NCBI GenBank assembly: GCA_046331705.1
Contig: JAXLQJ010000009.1
Coordinates: 62,001-126,000 of the forward strand
Source of the DNA: JADJOY01 sp046331705 [NCBI: bacterium]
Lineage (GTDB): Bacteria > JADJOY01
Length of the DNA stretch: 64,000 nucleotides
Direction: 5' to 3'
Shown: in pieces, positions 25,937-35,407 of the stretch
Position numbering within the stretch: the first letter of the stretch is position 1
Layout: the number at the start of each line of letters is the position of its first letter
Notes under the pieces: generated by a model
The model's database searches: none
What the model saw: the letters and a program-made list of their open reading frames with translations, nothing else
What the model was told of the DNA's origin: nothing
Position numbers and translations under genes: made by a program

Positions 25937-28900
25937 ATGCGAATGCGGATTCGCCCCATCGTCGCCCTGATCGGCGTCGCTCTCGCAGGGATGGTCCTCG
26001 CCAGCGCCGCGTGGGCGCAGGCGCCCGCCGCGCCCGAGGCGCCCGTGCCGGAGAATCCCGCTTGCACCAAGCCGGACCCCACCCGGAAGTACACGTTCAA
26101 CTTCCACAAGATCGAGATCGAGAAGCTCGTCCAGATCATCAACCAGATCACCTGCAGGACGATCCTCTTCGAAGAGAAGGTGCGCCAGAAGGTCTCGATC
26201 TTCTCGCAGGAAACCGTCACCGCCGACGAAGCCTTCGAGCTCTTCCAGGCGGCGCTCGACGCAGGCGGCCAGTACACGCTGGTGCCGTTCGATCGTCCGC
26301 CCTACAAGTACAAGATCGTGCTCGCACGCGACGTGAAGGGCATGGGGATCCCCACCGCTTCCGGGCGTGAGGAGCCTGCCGTCGAGTCGCTGATCGTCAC
26401 GCAGATGGTGCGGCTCAAGTACGTCGACGCTGCCGAGCTCGCGCAGGTCCTTCAGCAGCTCATCTCGCGCGATGCGTCGATCGTGCCGTACCCGCCCACC
26501 AACACGCTCATCATCACCGACACCGGCGCCAACATCCGCCGGCTGCTCGAGATGATCGCCGCCGTCGACGTGCAGGAGAGCGAGCAGAAGATCGAGGTGC
26601 TGAGCCTCCAGTTCGCCGCCGCCGCCGACATCGCCGAGAAGGTGGCGCAGATCCTCGCCAGCCCGGAGGACACCGGCGCGACACCCGGACGCACGATCCG
26701 CACGAATCCCACGCCGCGGCCGCCGACGCCCGGCGGTGTCCCCGGTGGCACGCCCGCCGAGGTCGAGATCTCGCCGGGCAAGCAAGCCAAGATCCTGCCC
26801 TACGAGCGCACCAACTCGATCATCGTGGTCGCCGGCCAGGCCGAGATCGAGAAGGTACGCGAGCTGGTGCGTCAGCTCGACTTCGACGCCCCGCCGGGTC
26901 GCGCCCACTTCAACGTCGTGCACCTCAAGTACGCGCGCGCCGACGAGATCGTGGAGGTGCTCGCGCAGCTGCTGGGCGGCGGCGGTGGTGGCAGCGGGCT
27001 GAGCTCGCGGTCGAGCTCGCGGAACCGCAACCTGTCTTCCTCGTCGTCGTCGAGCCGCTTCGGCACCTCGAGCACCCTCGGCGGCACCAGCAGCAACGTC
27101 GCCGGGCTGGGCTCCACGCTGGGCTCCGCCGCGCCGCTCAACCGTTCGGACACGGGCGGCGGGGTCACCCGCGCCGCTGCCGAGGCCGGCGAGCAGTTCA
27201 CCGGCCAGGTTTCCGTGACCGCCGATCCCGCCACCAACTCGCTGCTGGTGTCGGCGTCGCCCGAGGACTTCCGCGTGCTGCGACCGGTGATCGACGAGCT
27301 GGACGTGCGACGTCGTCAGGTCTTCGTCGAAGCCGCGATCCTCGAGGTGGTGCTCGACGACTCCCAGACCCTCGGCGTCCAGGCGTCCTCGATCACCGGC
27401 GACGGCAACATGGTGGGCCTGGTGCGCTCGACGCTCGGCGATTCGGGCTCGGCGATCGGCAACGTCCTCGCCGATCCGATCACCAACTTTCCCGCGGGTT
27501 TCGGAGCGGCGCTCACCTCCACGGAAACAGTCCAGATCAAGGACGCGCAGGGCAACACCGTCGAGGTGCCCGCGGTCGCGGCGCTGATCCAGGCGCTCCA
27601 GGCCAACTCCAACGTCAACGTCCTCTCGACGCCGCACATCCTGACCACCGACAACGAGGAAGCGCAGATCGTCGTGGGCCAGACGGTGCCCTTCCCGACG
27701 GGCACGGTGTTCTCGAACGGCGGCGTGAACCCCGTTCAGACGGTGGAGCGCCAGGACGTCGGCCTGACGCTGCGGCTGACGCCCCAGATCAGCGAGGGCG
27801 GCTACGTCCGCCTCGACATCTTCCAGGAAGTCTCGGCGGTGGTGCCGACCTCGAACACGCAGATCCTCACCACCCTCGGCCCCACCACCACCAAGCGCTC
27901 CGCCGAGACCCGCGTGATCGTGAAGGACAACCAGACGGTGGCGATCGGCGGCCTGATCCAGGACCGCACCACCACGATCGAGTCGAAGATCCCGTACCTC
28001 GGCGACATCCCCTACCTGGGATGGCTCTTCTCGGTGAATACCGATCACGTCGAGAAGGTCAACCTCATGATCCTGCTCACACCACGGGTCATCCGGGACG
28101 ACGGCGATCTCTCGATGATCACCAACAACAAGCGCCAGGACAGCAACGACTTCTACAAGGGCAGCGGCCAGGTGAACCCGGCCGAGAACTACCTCGATCG
28201 CGCGCGCGAGCAGTACCCGCCGCGTCCCGACGTGCCGGTCGCGCCGACCAAGACGTTCACGTACACGCCGCCGCGCGCCGTGGACGGCCGTAGCACCGAA
28301 GGCCTCGAGAGCACCACGCCGTCGGGTCCCGCGGCGGCACCGGGTGGTCTCATTCCCACCGGGCGCGGCGGCGCAAGCGCGCCGGCCGCCGGCCCAACCT
28401 CGCAGCTCGCACCAGCGCCATCCCGGTTGCCGGCCGCCACGGCCACGACCGCGGCGGCAACTGCAGCCGCGACCGCCGCAACCGTGACTCCGCCCGCGGC
28501 GGCGCCCCCGCGAACGCTCGAGGTGGTGCCCGAGCCCGAAGCTCCCGAAAGCACCGCGGCGCGCTCCGCCACGGTCAGCCCGGAGCGCGCCGGGCCGGTC
28601 CGCGCGGCCCTCGGCCCGGTGCCACCGCCGGGCTTCGAGTCGAGCCCGCTCACGCTCAGCATCCAGACCGCCGCCGGGAAGTCGCAGCGCGTCGTCGGCT
28701 TGCTCGTCTACGTCGACGGCGAGCTGATCTTCTCCCGGCACGCCGACACCGGTCTTCTCGACACGCCGGCCCCCCTCACGCTGTTCGTGAACGGCGTCGC
28801 GGGCGGCGATCACGAGGTCAAGATCTCGCTCGATCTCGTGGACGCGTCGCGCACCGCGCGCGAGGTGAACGCCGCGTTCCAGGTCGCCGTGTCCGCCGAG

Positions 28901-28996
28901 TCCCGCAAGCTGGTGCGCGCCAAGGTGCTCGAGCCCAAGGGCCGAGCGGGCAGCGCGCCGACGATCCTGTGGACGGAGAGCGAGGAGGAGGCGTGA
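25937..28996 (+). CDS. gspD: GspD, type II secretion secretin
   Basis: Outer-membrane channel of the T2SS. The 1019-residue protein has a signal peptide (ends ASAAWAQ), an N0 domain (FNFHKIEIEKLVQIINQITC), N1-N3 repeats (VRLKYVDAAELAQVLQQL, VVHLKYARADEIVEVLAQLL, the last broken by a Gly/Ser-rich loop) and the secretin domain (NVNVLSTPHILTTDNEEAQI, VGLTLRLTPQISEGGYV, VAIGGLIQDRTTT). After about residue 755 comes an Ala/Pro/Thr linker and an extra beta-type domain (about 900-1019), well beyond the usual 650-750 residues. The ATG 25937 start is preceded by GAGG. Its stop overlaps the gspE start. Confidence 0.95.
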   Translation: MRMRIRPIVALIGVALAGMVLASAAWAQAPAAPEAPVPENPACTKPDPTRKYTFNFHKIEIEKLVQIINQITCRTILFEEKVRQKVSIFSQETVTADEAFELFQAALDAGGQYTLVPFDRPPYKYKIVLARDVKGMGIPTASGREEPAVESLIVTQMVRLKYVDAAELAQVLQQLISRDASIVPYPPTNTLIITDTGANIRRLLEMIAAVDVQESEQKIEVLSLQFAAAADIAEKVAQILASPEDTGATPGRTIRTNPTPRPPTPGGVPGGTPAEVEISPGKQAKILPYERTNSIIVVAGQAEIEKVRELVRQLDFDAPPGRAHFNVVHLKYARADEIVEVLAQLLGGGGGGSGLSSRSSSRNRNLSSSSSSSRFGTSSTLGGTSSNVAGLGSTLGSAAPLNRSDTGGGVTRAAAEAGEQFTGQVSVTADPATNSLLVSASPEDFRVLRPVIDELDVRRRQVFVEAAILEVVLDDSQTLGVQASSITGDGNMVGLVRSTLGDSGSAIGNVLADPITNFPAGFGAALTSTETVQIKDAQGNTVEVPAVAALIQALQANSNVNVLSTPHILTTDNEEAQIVVGQTVPFPTGTVFSNGGVNPVQTVERQDVGLTLRLTPQISEGGYVRLDIFQEVSAVVPTSNTQILTTLGPTTTKRSAETRVIVKDNQTVAIGGLIQDRTTTIESKIPYLGDIPYLGWLFSVNTDHVEKVNLMILLTPRVIRDDGDLSMITNNKRQDSNDFYKGSGQVNPAENYLDRAREQYPPRPDVPVAPTKTFTYTPPRAVDGRSTEGLESTTPSGPAAAPGGLIPTGRGGASAPAAGPTSQLAPAPSRLPAATATTAAATAAATAATVTPPAAAPPRTLEVVPEPEAPESTAARSATVSPERAGPVRAALGPVPPPGFESSPLTLSIQTAAGKSQRVVGLLVYVDGELIFSRHADTGLLDTPAPLTLFVNGVAGGDHEVKISLDLVDASRTAREVNAAFQVAVSAESRKLVRAKVLEPKGRAGSAPTILWTESEEEA

Positions 28997-30702
28997 CGAG
29001 CCTCGCGCGCCTACGCATCGGCGAGATCCTGGTCCGCGCGGGTGTCGTCACCGCGGACCAGGTCGACGAAGCGCTCGCGGTCCAAGCCCAGAAGGGCGGG
29101 CGCCTCGGCGAGGTGCTGATCGGGCTCAAGCGCGTCGACGAGACCGACGTCGGCCAGGCGCTCGCGCAACAGCTCGGCCTGCCGTTCGTGGGCGACCTCG
29201 CGACCCAGGAGATCAGCTCCGAGGTCGTGGGCCTGGTGCCGATCGCGTTCGCGAAACGCTTCGGCCTGCTGCCGCTCGCGCGCGAGCACGGTGCCGTGCG
29301 CCTCGCGGTGACGGACCCGCTCGACCTGGCCGCCATCGATCAGGTGGCGCGGCTGGTGGGCGCGCGGCCGAGGCTCGTCGTCACCTCGCCCAAGGCGCTG
29401 CTGGACGTGGTCAACCGCACCTACGACGTGGCCGGCGACTCGGCGCGCGACATGATCGAGGATCTCGACATCGAGAGCCTCGACACCCTCGCGCACGAGC
29501 TCGAGGAGCCCGAGGACCTGCTCGACGCCGACAGCGAGGCGCCGATCATCCGGCTCCTCAACACGCTCATGGCGCAAGCGGTGAAGGAGCGCGCCAGCGA
29601 CATCCACATCGAGCCGTTCGAGCGCGATCTGGTGGTGCGGTTCCGGATCGACGGAATCCTGCACGACGTGCTGCGCCCGCCCAAGCGCATCCAGAGCTCC
29701 ATCACCTCGCGCGCCAAGATCATGGCGGGGCTCAACATCGCCGAGAAGCGGCTACCGCAGGACGGCCGCATCCGCATCAAGATCGGCGGCAAGGACATCG
29801 ACATCCGCGTCAGCGTGATCCCCGTCGCCCACGGCGAGCGCATCGTGATGCGACTCCTCGACAAGGCCACCGTGGTGCTCGACCTCGAGCAGCTGGGGCT
29901 GCTCGAGGATCATCGCAACACCATGGAGCGCCTCATCCACCGGCCCAACGGCATCTTGCTGGTGACGGGACCGACGGGTAGCGGCAAGACCACCACGCTC
30001 TACGCCGGCATCACGCGCATCAACTCCGTCGACAAGAACATCATCACCGTCGAGGACCCGGTCGAGTACCAGCTCCGCGGCATCGGCCAGATCCAGGTGC
30101 ATCCCAAGATCGGGCTCACGTTCGCGAGCGGCTTGCGCTCGATCCTGCGCCAGGACCCCGACGTGATCCTGGTCGGCGAGATCCGCGACCTCGAGACCGC
30201 CGAGATCGCGATCCAGGCCTCGCTCACCGGCCACTTGGTGTTCAGCACGCTCCACACCAACGACGCCCCGGGCGCCGTCACGCGGCTCGTGGACATGGGG
30301 GTCGAGGCGTTCCTGGTGGCATCGTCGCTGCTCGGCGTGCTGGCTCAGCGCCTGGTGCGCGTCATCTGCCCACAGTGCAAGAAGCCCTACCAGCCCGCGG
30401 TGGGCGAGATCGAAGAGATCGGCCTCACCCTCGCCGACCTGCCCGACGGCGTGATGTGGAAGGGCACGGGCTGCAACGCCTGCATGCGCACCGGCTACAA
30501 GGGCCGAACCGGGATCTACGAGCTCTTCGTGGTGAACGACACGGTGCGCGACGCGATCCTCGGCCGTGGCGATACCGCCACCGTGCGGCGCGCCGCGATG
30601 GCGAGCGGCATGCTCACGCTGCGCGCCGACGGCGCGCGCAAGGCGCTCGCCGGCATCACCACCATCGAAGAGGTGATTCGCGTCACCCAGGACGTGATGT
30701 GA
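28993..30702 (+). CDS. gspE: GspE, type II secretion ATPase
   Basis: Cytoplasmic hexameric ATPase powering pseudopilus assembly. The 569-residue protein has an N-terminal MshEN/T2SSE_N domain (RLRIGEILVRAGVVTADQVD), Walker A GPTGSGKTT near residue 325, Asp box ITVEDPVEYQL, Walker B DPDVILVGEIRD, His box FSTLHTNDAPGAVTRL and a tetracysteine zinc site (CPQC ... CNAC, about 459-497). GTG 28993 follows a strong GAGGAGGAG ribosome-binding site inside the 3' end of gspD and overlaps its stop by 4 bp. Complete and typical. Confidence 0.96.
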   Translation: MTSLARLRIGEILVRAGVVTADQVDEALAVQAQKGGRLGEVLIGLKRVDETDVGQALAQQLGLPFVGDLATQEISSEVVGLVPIAFAKRFGLLPLAREHGAVRLAVTDPLDLAAIDQVARLVGARPRLVVTSPKALLDVVNRTYDVAGDSARDMIEDLDIESLDTLAHELEEPEDLLDADSEAPIIRLLNTLMAQAVKERASDIHIEPFERDLVVRFRIDGILHDVLRPPKRIQSSITSRAKIMAGLNIAEKRLPQDGRIRIKIGGKDIDIRVSVIPVAHGERIVMRLLDKATVVLDLEQLGLLEDHRNTMERLIHRPNGILLVTGPTGSGKTTTLYAGITRINSVDKNIITVEDPVEYQLRGIGQIQVHPKIGLTFASGLRSILRQDPDVILVGEIRDLETAEIAIQASLTGHLVFSTLHTNDAPGAVTRLVDMGVEAFLVASSLLGVLAQRLVRVICPQCKKPYQPAVGEIEEIGLTLADLPDGVMWKGTGCNACMRTGYKGRTGIYELFVVNDTVRDAILGRGDTATVRRAAMASGMLTLRADGARKALAGITTIEEVIRVTQDVM

Positions 30703-30734
30703 GGGTCGGTCCTCGCGACCACGTGTGAGCGCTC

Positions 30735-31967
30735 ATGCCGGTCTTCGAATACCGCGGCGTCAACGACAAGGGAAAGCCCGTCAAGGGCATCATCGACGCC
30801 GACAGCCCCCGGGCGGCGCGCGCCAAGCTGCGCAAGCAGAGCATCTTCGCCAGCGACCTGGTGGCCGAGACCGCCGCGGCGCAAAGCGGCCTGCTGGAAC
30901 GACGCTTCCGCCTCCGGTCGCTCTTCGAGTCCGTGAGCGTGATGGACGTCTCGGTGGTGGCGCGCCAGCTCTCGACCCTCACCGGCGCCGGCATGCCGCT
31001 GGTCGCGGCGCTGCAGGCCACCCTCGAGCAACAATCGAAGGAGAGCTTGCAAAAAGCGCTCACCAAGGTGCGCGAGCGCGTCAACGAGGGCGTGAGCCTC
31101 GCCGACTCGCTGCGCGAGCACCCGCGGATCTTCCCCGAGCTCTTCGTCGACATGGTGAAGTCCGGCGAGGCCTCGGGCGCCCTCGACATCGTGCTGGTGC
31201 GGCTCGCCGATTACCTCGAGGAGCACGCCCGCAACAGCGCCAAGATCAAGGCGGTGCTCACCTACCCGGCGCTGATGCTCACGGTGGCCGGCGTGATCGT
31301 GTTCCTGATCTTCACCAAGGCGATCCCGCAGCTCAAGCAGATCTTCCTCACGATGAACAAGACGCTGCCGCCGCTCACCCGGACGCTGATCAGCATCGGC
31401 GACTTCCTGAGCGCCTGGTGGTGGTTGATCGTGCTGGCGATCGTGGCGGGGCTGGCGGCGCTCGCCCGCTACGGCAAGACCGAGCGCGGCCGGCGCCGTC
31501 TCGACGGTGTGAAGCTCAAGATGCCGATCTTCGGCGAGCTCTTGCTCAAGATCTCGGTGGCGCGGTTCGCGCGCACGCTGGCGACGCTGCTCGCGAGCGG
31601 CATCCCCATCCTCAAGGCGCTCGAGATCGTCGAGGCGGTGGTGGCGAACCGGGTGCTGGCCGACGCCATCCAGGACGCACGCGGCTCGATCCAGGAAGGC
31701 GCCAGCATCTCCGCGCCGCTCAAGGCCAGCGGCGTCTTCCCGCCGATCCTCATCCACATGGTCGCGATCGGCGAGCAGAGCGGGCAGCTCGAGGACATGC
31801 TCGGCAAGGTCGCCAACGCCTACGACAACGAGGTGTCCACGGCCACCATGCGGCTCACCTCGCTGCTCGAGCCCATCATCATCCTGATCATGGCCGGGAT
31901 CGTCGTGTTCATCGCGCTGTCGATCCTGCAGCCCATCTTCCAGCTCAACCAGATCACGACGGCGTGA
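30735..31967 (+). CDS. gspF: GspF, type II secretion inner-membrane platform protein
   Basis: Polytopic core of the inner-membrane platform. The 410-residue protein starts MPVFEYRGVNDKGKPVKGII, characteristic of GspF, and has two repeated cytoplasmic helical domains (VARQLSTLTGAGMPLVAAL and FARTLATLLASGIPILKAL) separated by three transmembrane segments near residues 175-195, 225-245 and 380-400. It lies 32 bp after gspE, in canonical order E-F-G. Full length, no anomaly. Confidence 0.96.
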   Translation: MPVFEYRGVNDKGKPVKGIIDADSPRAARAKLRKQSIFASDLVAETAAAQSGLLERRFRLRSLFESVSVMDVSVVARQLSTLTGAGMPLVAALQATLEQQSKESLQKALTKVRERVNEGVSLADSLREHPRIFPELFVDMVKSGEASGALDIVLVRLADYLEEHARNSAKIKAVLTYPALMLTVAGVIVFLIFTKAIPQLKQIFLTMNKTLPPLTRTLISIGDFLSAWWWLIVLAIVAGLAALARYGKTERGRRRLDGVKLKMPIFGELLLKISVARFARTLATLLASGIPILKALEIVEAVVANRVLADAIQDARGSIQEGASISAPLKASGVFPPILIHMVAIGEQSGQLEDMLGKVANAYDNEVSTATMRLTSLLEPIIILIMAGIVVFIALSILQPIFQLNQITTA

Positions 31968-31995
31968 ACGTGCCGGTTCCGAAGGAGGTTTGCCC

Positions 31996-32475
31996 ATGAA
32001 GCTCACGATGAACGGACGGCGACGCGCTCGCCCGTCCCGCCTGGCGCGACGCGACGAGCGCGGCTTCACGTTGATCGAGATCCTGGTGGTCGTCGCCATC
32101 ATCGCGATCTTCGCGACGGTGGTGGCGCTCAACGTCTCGGGCGAGGTGCCGAAGGCGAAGATCACCAAGGCCAAGAGCGACATCCAATCCCTCGAGAGCG
32201 CCCTCGACCAGTACAAGATGGACAACAGCATGTACCCGTCGACCGAGCAAGGGCTGCAGGCGCTGATGCAGCCCCCTGGCACGGGACGCGTGCCCAAGCA
32301 CTACCGCGACGGCGGTTACATCAAGCGGATGCCCTCGGACCCCTGGGGCAACCCGTACCTCTACGCGTCGCCCGGCGTGCACGGCGAGGTCGACATCTGG
32401 AGCTACGGCGCGGACGGGGCACCCGGCGGCGAAGGCACCGACGCCGAGATCGGCAACTGGAACCTGACCGAGTGA
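31996..32475 (+). CDS. gspG: GspG, major pseudopilin
   Basis: Main subunit of the pseudopilus that pushes substrates through the secretin. The 159-residue prepilin has a fairly long basic leader and the prepilin-peptidase site in ERGFTLIEILVVVAIIAI (cleavage after Gly, Glu at +5). The mature part carries the GspG C-terminal signature DNSMYPSTEQGLQALMQPP and DPWGNPYLYASPG, plus the calcium-site region near WSYGADG. The ATG is preceded by GGAGG. No prepilin peptidase (gspO) gene is in this window, so processing must come from elsewhere. Confidence 0.96.
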   Translation: MKLTMNGRRRARPSRLARRDERGFTLIEILVVVAIIAIFATVVALNVSGEVPKAKITKAKSDIQSLESALDQYKMDNSMYPSTEQGLQALMQPPGTGRVPKHYRDGGYIKRMPSDPWGNPYLYASPGVHGEVDIWSYGADGAPGGEGTDAEIGNWNLTE

Positions 32476-32499
32476 AAGGCCGCCCCGGGGACCCCGCGC

Positions 32500-32967
32500 A
32501 TGCTCACGCTCCGGCGCCAGCCGAGTCGACGCCGCGCCTCGGTGCGCACGGCGCACGCGGGCTTCACGCTGCTCGAGGTGCTGATCGCCGTCGCGCTCCT
32601 CGGGATCGCGCTGATCCCCCTGCTCGGCGGCATGAACGTGAGCCTGAACCTCGCCTACAGCGCCAAGATGAAGACGATCGCGACGCTGCTGGCGCGCGAG
32701 CGCATGACGCGGGTCGAGCTCGCGGGTTTTCCGGAGCTCGGTGATACCGAGGGCGATTTCGGCGAGAACGCCGCAGCGTTCGCGTGGCGGCAATCGGTCG
32801 TCGAGCCACCGCCCGGCCTTGACGCCTCCACCGTGCGCGAGGTGCGACTCTGGGTGGTGTGGAAGGAAGGCAGCGCGGTCCGCGACTACCAGCTCACCAA
32901 TTTCGTCGTGGATCGCAACGCCGCCGACCAGCCGGCCGACCCCAATCAGAACCCGCCCGACAGTTGA
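32500..32967 (+). CDS. gspI: GspI-type minor pseudopilin
   Basis: Minor pseudopilin of the tip complex (GspH-I-J-K). The 155-residue protein has a basic leader and prepilin motif HAGFTLLEVLIAVALLGIAL, followed by MNVSLNLAYSAKMKTIATLLARERM, which fits GspI (a helix ending with conserved ALA/ARE residues). The usual order is G-H-I-J-K; here I precedes H. Distinction between GspI and PilV-like prepilins rests on operon context. Confidence 0.85.
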   Translation: MLTLRRQPSRRRASVRTAHAGFTLLEVLIAVALLGIALIPLLGGMNVSLNLAYSAKMKTIATLLARERMTRVELAGFPELGDTEGDFGENAAAFAWRQSVVEPPPGLDASTVREVRLWVVWKEGSAVRDYQLTNFVVDRNAADQPADPNQNPPDS

Positions 32968-32984
32968 GCGTGAAGCCAGCCGTG

Positions 32985-33572
32985 ATGCCGCCTCGATCCG
33001 CCCGGAGCGCTTCACCGCCGCGTCCCCGCTGCACGCGCGCGGCGCGCGGGTTCACGCTGATCGAGCTCTTGATCGTGGTGTTCTTGCTCAGCATCACGCT
33101 GGCGCTCGCGATCCCCACGTTCCAGGACGTCACCGGCGCACGGCTGCGCTCGGCGGCGCGCATGATCGCGGGCGCGGCGCGCTTCGTTCACGGCGAGTCG
33201 GTCGCCACCCGCGGCATCTATCGGCTCGAGCTCGACCTCGAGGGTGGACGCTACTGGGTGTCGAAGTGCGTTCCCGACGAGGACAACCGCTGCGAGTGGG
33301 CGCGCGACTCGAGCACCCTCGCGGGAGTGCGCCAGCTGCCCGACGGCGTCGTCTTCCAGGGCGTCCGCACCACCCAAGAGGACGGAGCGCTGCGCACCCT
33401 CGGGGTCGCCCAGGTTCACTTCCTGCCGCGCGGCTACGTCGAGCCGGCGGTCATCCACCTCGGTCGCGAGCACGGCGACGGTGCCTTCACGCTGGTGGTG
33501 AGCCCCATCGGCGGCGAGGTCGAGATCTTGGAGGGCAACGTCGATCTCACCCTCGGACGAGGCATGCACTGA
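32985..33572 (+). CDS. gspH: GspH-type minor pseudopilin
   Basis: Minor pseudopilin with prepilin motif RGFTLIELLIVVFLLSITLA and a 130-residue beta-rich globular domain (ATRGIYRLELDLEGGRYWV, DGAFTLVVSPIGGEVEI), matching GspH/FimT. Length 195. ATG 32985 is chosen; GTG 32970, three bases after the gspI stop, is an equally possible start. A pair of cysteines (SKCVPDEDNRCEW) could form a disulfide in the exported domain. Its stop overlaps the gspJ start (TGATG). Confidence 0.85.
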   Translation: MPPRSARSASPPRPRCTRAARGFTLIELLIVVFLLSITLALAIPTFQDVTGARLRSAARMIAGAARFVHGESVATRGIYRLELDLEGGRYWVSKCVPDEDNRCEWARDSSTLAGVRQLPDGVVFQGVRTTQEDGALRTLGVAQVHFLPRGYVEPAVIHLGREHGDGAFTLVVSPIGGEVEILEGNVDLTLGRGMH

Positions 33573-34294
33573 TGCGCGCGCTCGCCGATTCCCGCGGCTT
33601 CACGCTGATCGAGATGTTGATCGCCATCGCGATCTTCGCGCTGCTGATGATCAGCGTGTACCAGACCTTCGACCAGGGCATCCGCGCCTACCAGACCGTG
33701 GAGCGCAGCCGCGAGCTCAACGAGACCGCGCGATTGGTGCTGGAGCGCATCCAGGACGATCTCGAGAGCGCCGCCATCTTTCCCGACGATCCCAACATGG
33801 TGATGGTCGGCGAGGACGGCACGGGAGCGAGCGGCCGCCCGACCGATCGGCTGGTCTTCGCGACGCTCAATCACCTCGCCCTCGATCCCAACGCGCCGGA
33901 GTCGGACCTCGCCGAGATCGAGTACCGGATCCGGCCCGACCCCGAGACCCGCATGCCGCTCTTGGTACGCCGCGAGAAGGCCTACCTCGACGAGGATCAC
34001 GACCAAGGCGGCGTCCTCACGGTGCTGAGCAACAAGGTGCTGGCGCTCAACTTCCGCTATTTCGACGGCACCGAGACGCTGAAGGAGCGCTGGGACGCGC
34101 GCGCGCAGGGCGACCAGCTCGCCCACGAGCAGGGGCAGGCGCTGAGCGACGACGTGAACACCGGCATCCTGCCGCAGGCCGTCGAGACCACGCTGGTGCT
34201 GGCCGACGCCGAGGGCCGCGAGGTCGCCTTCACGTCGGTCACGCGCTTGGCGCTCGCGAAGCCGCCGCCGACGGAGGTGGTCCGTGTCCGCTGA
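33572..34294 (+). CDS. gspJ: GspJ-type minor pseudopilin
   Basis: Tip-complex pseudopilin. The 240-residue prepilin has a very short leader (MRALADSRG) and motif FTLIEMLIAIAIFALLMISV, then the GspJ pattern YQTFDQGIRAYQTVERSREL and LNETARLVLERIQDDL. The rest is a beta-rich domain with PLLVRREKAYLDE and VLALNFRYFDGTE. It overlaps gspK by 11 bp, indicating coupled translation of interacting tip subunits. Confidence 0.9.
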   Translation: MRALADSRGFTLIEMLIAIAIFALLMISVYQTFDQGIRAYQTVERSRELNETARLVLERIQDDLESAAIFPDDPNMVMVGEDGTGASGRPTDRLVFATLNHLALDPNAPESDLAEIEYRIRPDPETRMPLLVRREKAYLDEDHDQGGVLTVLSNKVLALNFRYFDGTETLKERWDARAQGDQLAHEQGQALSDDVNTGILPQAVETTLVLADAEGREVAFTSVTRLALAKPPPTEVVRVR

Positions 34295-35369
34295 GCGCAC
34301 GCCCCGCAGGCGCCGTCGCGTGGCGCCGCCGCGCCTGCGCCGCCCGGGCTCGTCGCAGCGCGGTGTCGCGCTGCTCTTGGTGCTGCTCATCATCGCGGTG
34401 GTCGCCAGCATCCAGATCGAGACCCAGTACCTCACCCGCATCGACGCCAAGATCGCGAGCAATGTCGCCCTCGACACGCGCTTCTACTACCTCGCCAAGT
34501 CCGGCGTGGAGGCGGCGCGCTCGCTGCTCACCGAGGACGCCCGCGACAACGAGTTCGACGCCACCAGCGAGACCTGGGCGGCGCCCATCGCGTATCCGGT
34601 GGACGAGGCGCTGGTCTCGCTCTCGATCGTCGACGAGGAGCGGAAGTTCCCGCTCAACTATCTCCTCAAGCGCACCACGCCGCCGCCCCAGAACGGGCAA
34701 CCGCAGCCGCCGCAATACGAGGTCGACGCGCCCCTCTACGAGGCCTTCACGCGCTTGCTCGAGGCGGTGGAGGCGCCGCCCGAGGTCGCGCCCGCGCTCA
34801 TCGACTGGCTCGATCCCGACGACGATCCCTACGGCCCCGACGGTGCGGAGATCAACTTCTACGAGCGGCTCAAGCCGCCCTATCGCACCAAGAACCGCGC
34901 CTTGAGCACGCTCGACGAGCTGCGCCTGGTGCGCGGCATCGACGCCAAGGTCTTTCGCGCCATCGCCGACCTGGTCACGCCCTATTCGAGCGACGCCAAG
35001 GTGAACGTCAACACCGCTCCGCGCGAGCTGCTCGCGGTGCTGATGCCCGAGGCCGACGCATCGGCGCTCGACGAGATCGTCCAGAAGCGCACCGACGAGC
35101 CGTTCCAGAAGATCCAGGGAACCGAGGACAACGCACTGGAAGCCTTCCTCTCCGGCTTCAGCTGGATGACCCCGGATCGGCTCAAGGAAGTGCTCGAGCT
35201 CTTCCGCGCGAGCTCGTCGCATTTCACGATCTCGAGCACCGCGAGCCTGATCCCGAGCTCCGACGACGGCGACACTCCGACCCAACCCGAGAACCTGAAG
35301 CTTCTGCGCGCGGTGGTGAACCGCAACGGCGACGGAGTGACGGAGCTCGTCTACTGGCGAGCGACCTGA
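34284..35369 (+). CDS. gspK: GspK-type minor pseudopilin
   Basis: Largest tip pseudopilin. The 361-residue protein has a leader ending SSQRG and a hydrophobic helix VALLLVLLIIAVVAS lacking the +5 Glu, as is normal for GspK. The globular part contains FYYLAKSGVEAARSLL, LIDWLDPDDDPYGPDGAE (a calcium/acidic site seen in GspK), and KVNVNTAPRELLAVLMP (the helix-hairpin-helix-like segment). GTG 34284 is the start, within the 3' end of gspJ. Typical length and order. Confidence 0.92.
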   Translation: MSAERTPRRRRRVAPPRLRRPGSSQRGVALLLVLLIIAVVASIQIETQYLTRIDAKIASNVALDTRFYYLAKSGVEAARSLLTEDARDNEFDATSETWAAPIAYPVDEALVSLSIVDEERKFPLNYLLKRTTPPPQNGQPQPPQYEVDAPLYEAFTRLLEAVEAPPEVAPALIDWLDPDDDPYGPDGAEINFYERLKPPYRTKNRALSTLDELRLVRGIDAKVFRAIADLVTPYSSDAKVNVNTAPRELLAVLMPEADASALDEIVQKRTDEPFQKIQGTEDNALEAFLSGFSWMTPDRLKEVLELFRASSSHFTISSTASLIPSSDDGDTPTQPENLKLLRAVVNRNGDGVTELVYWRAT

Positions 35370-35407
35370 CCCGACGACCGACGCGCCGCGCGAGGTCACG
35401 AGGAAAC

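Noticed and set aside
25805-28813. Long minus-strand open frame of about 1000 codons opposite gspD
   Set aside because: Composition is His/Arg/Asp/Val-rich with no domain, no ribosome-binding site, and it mirrors a clear secretin gene.
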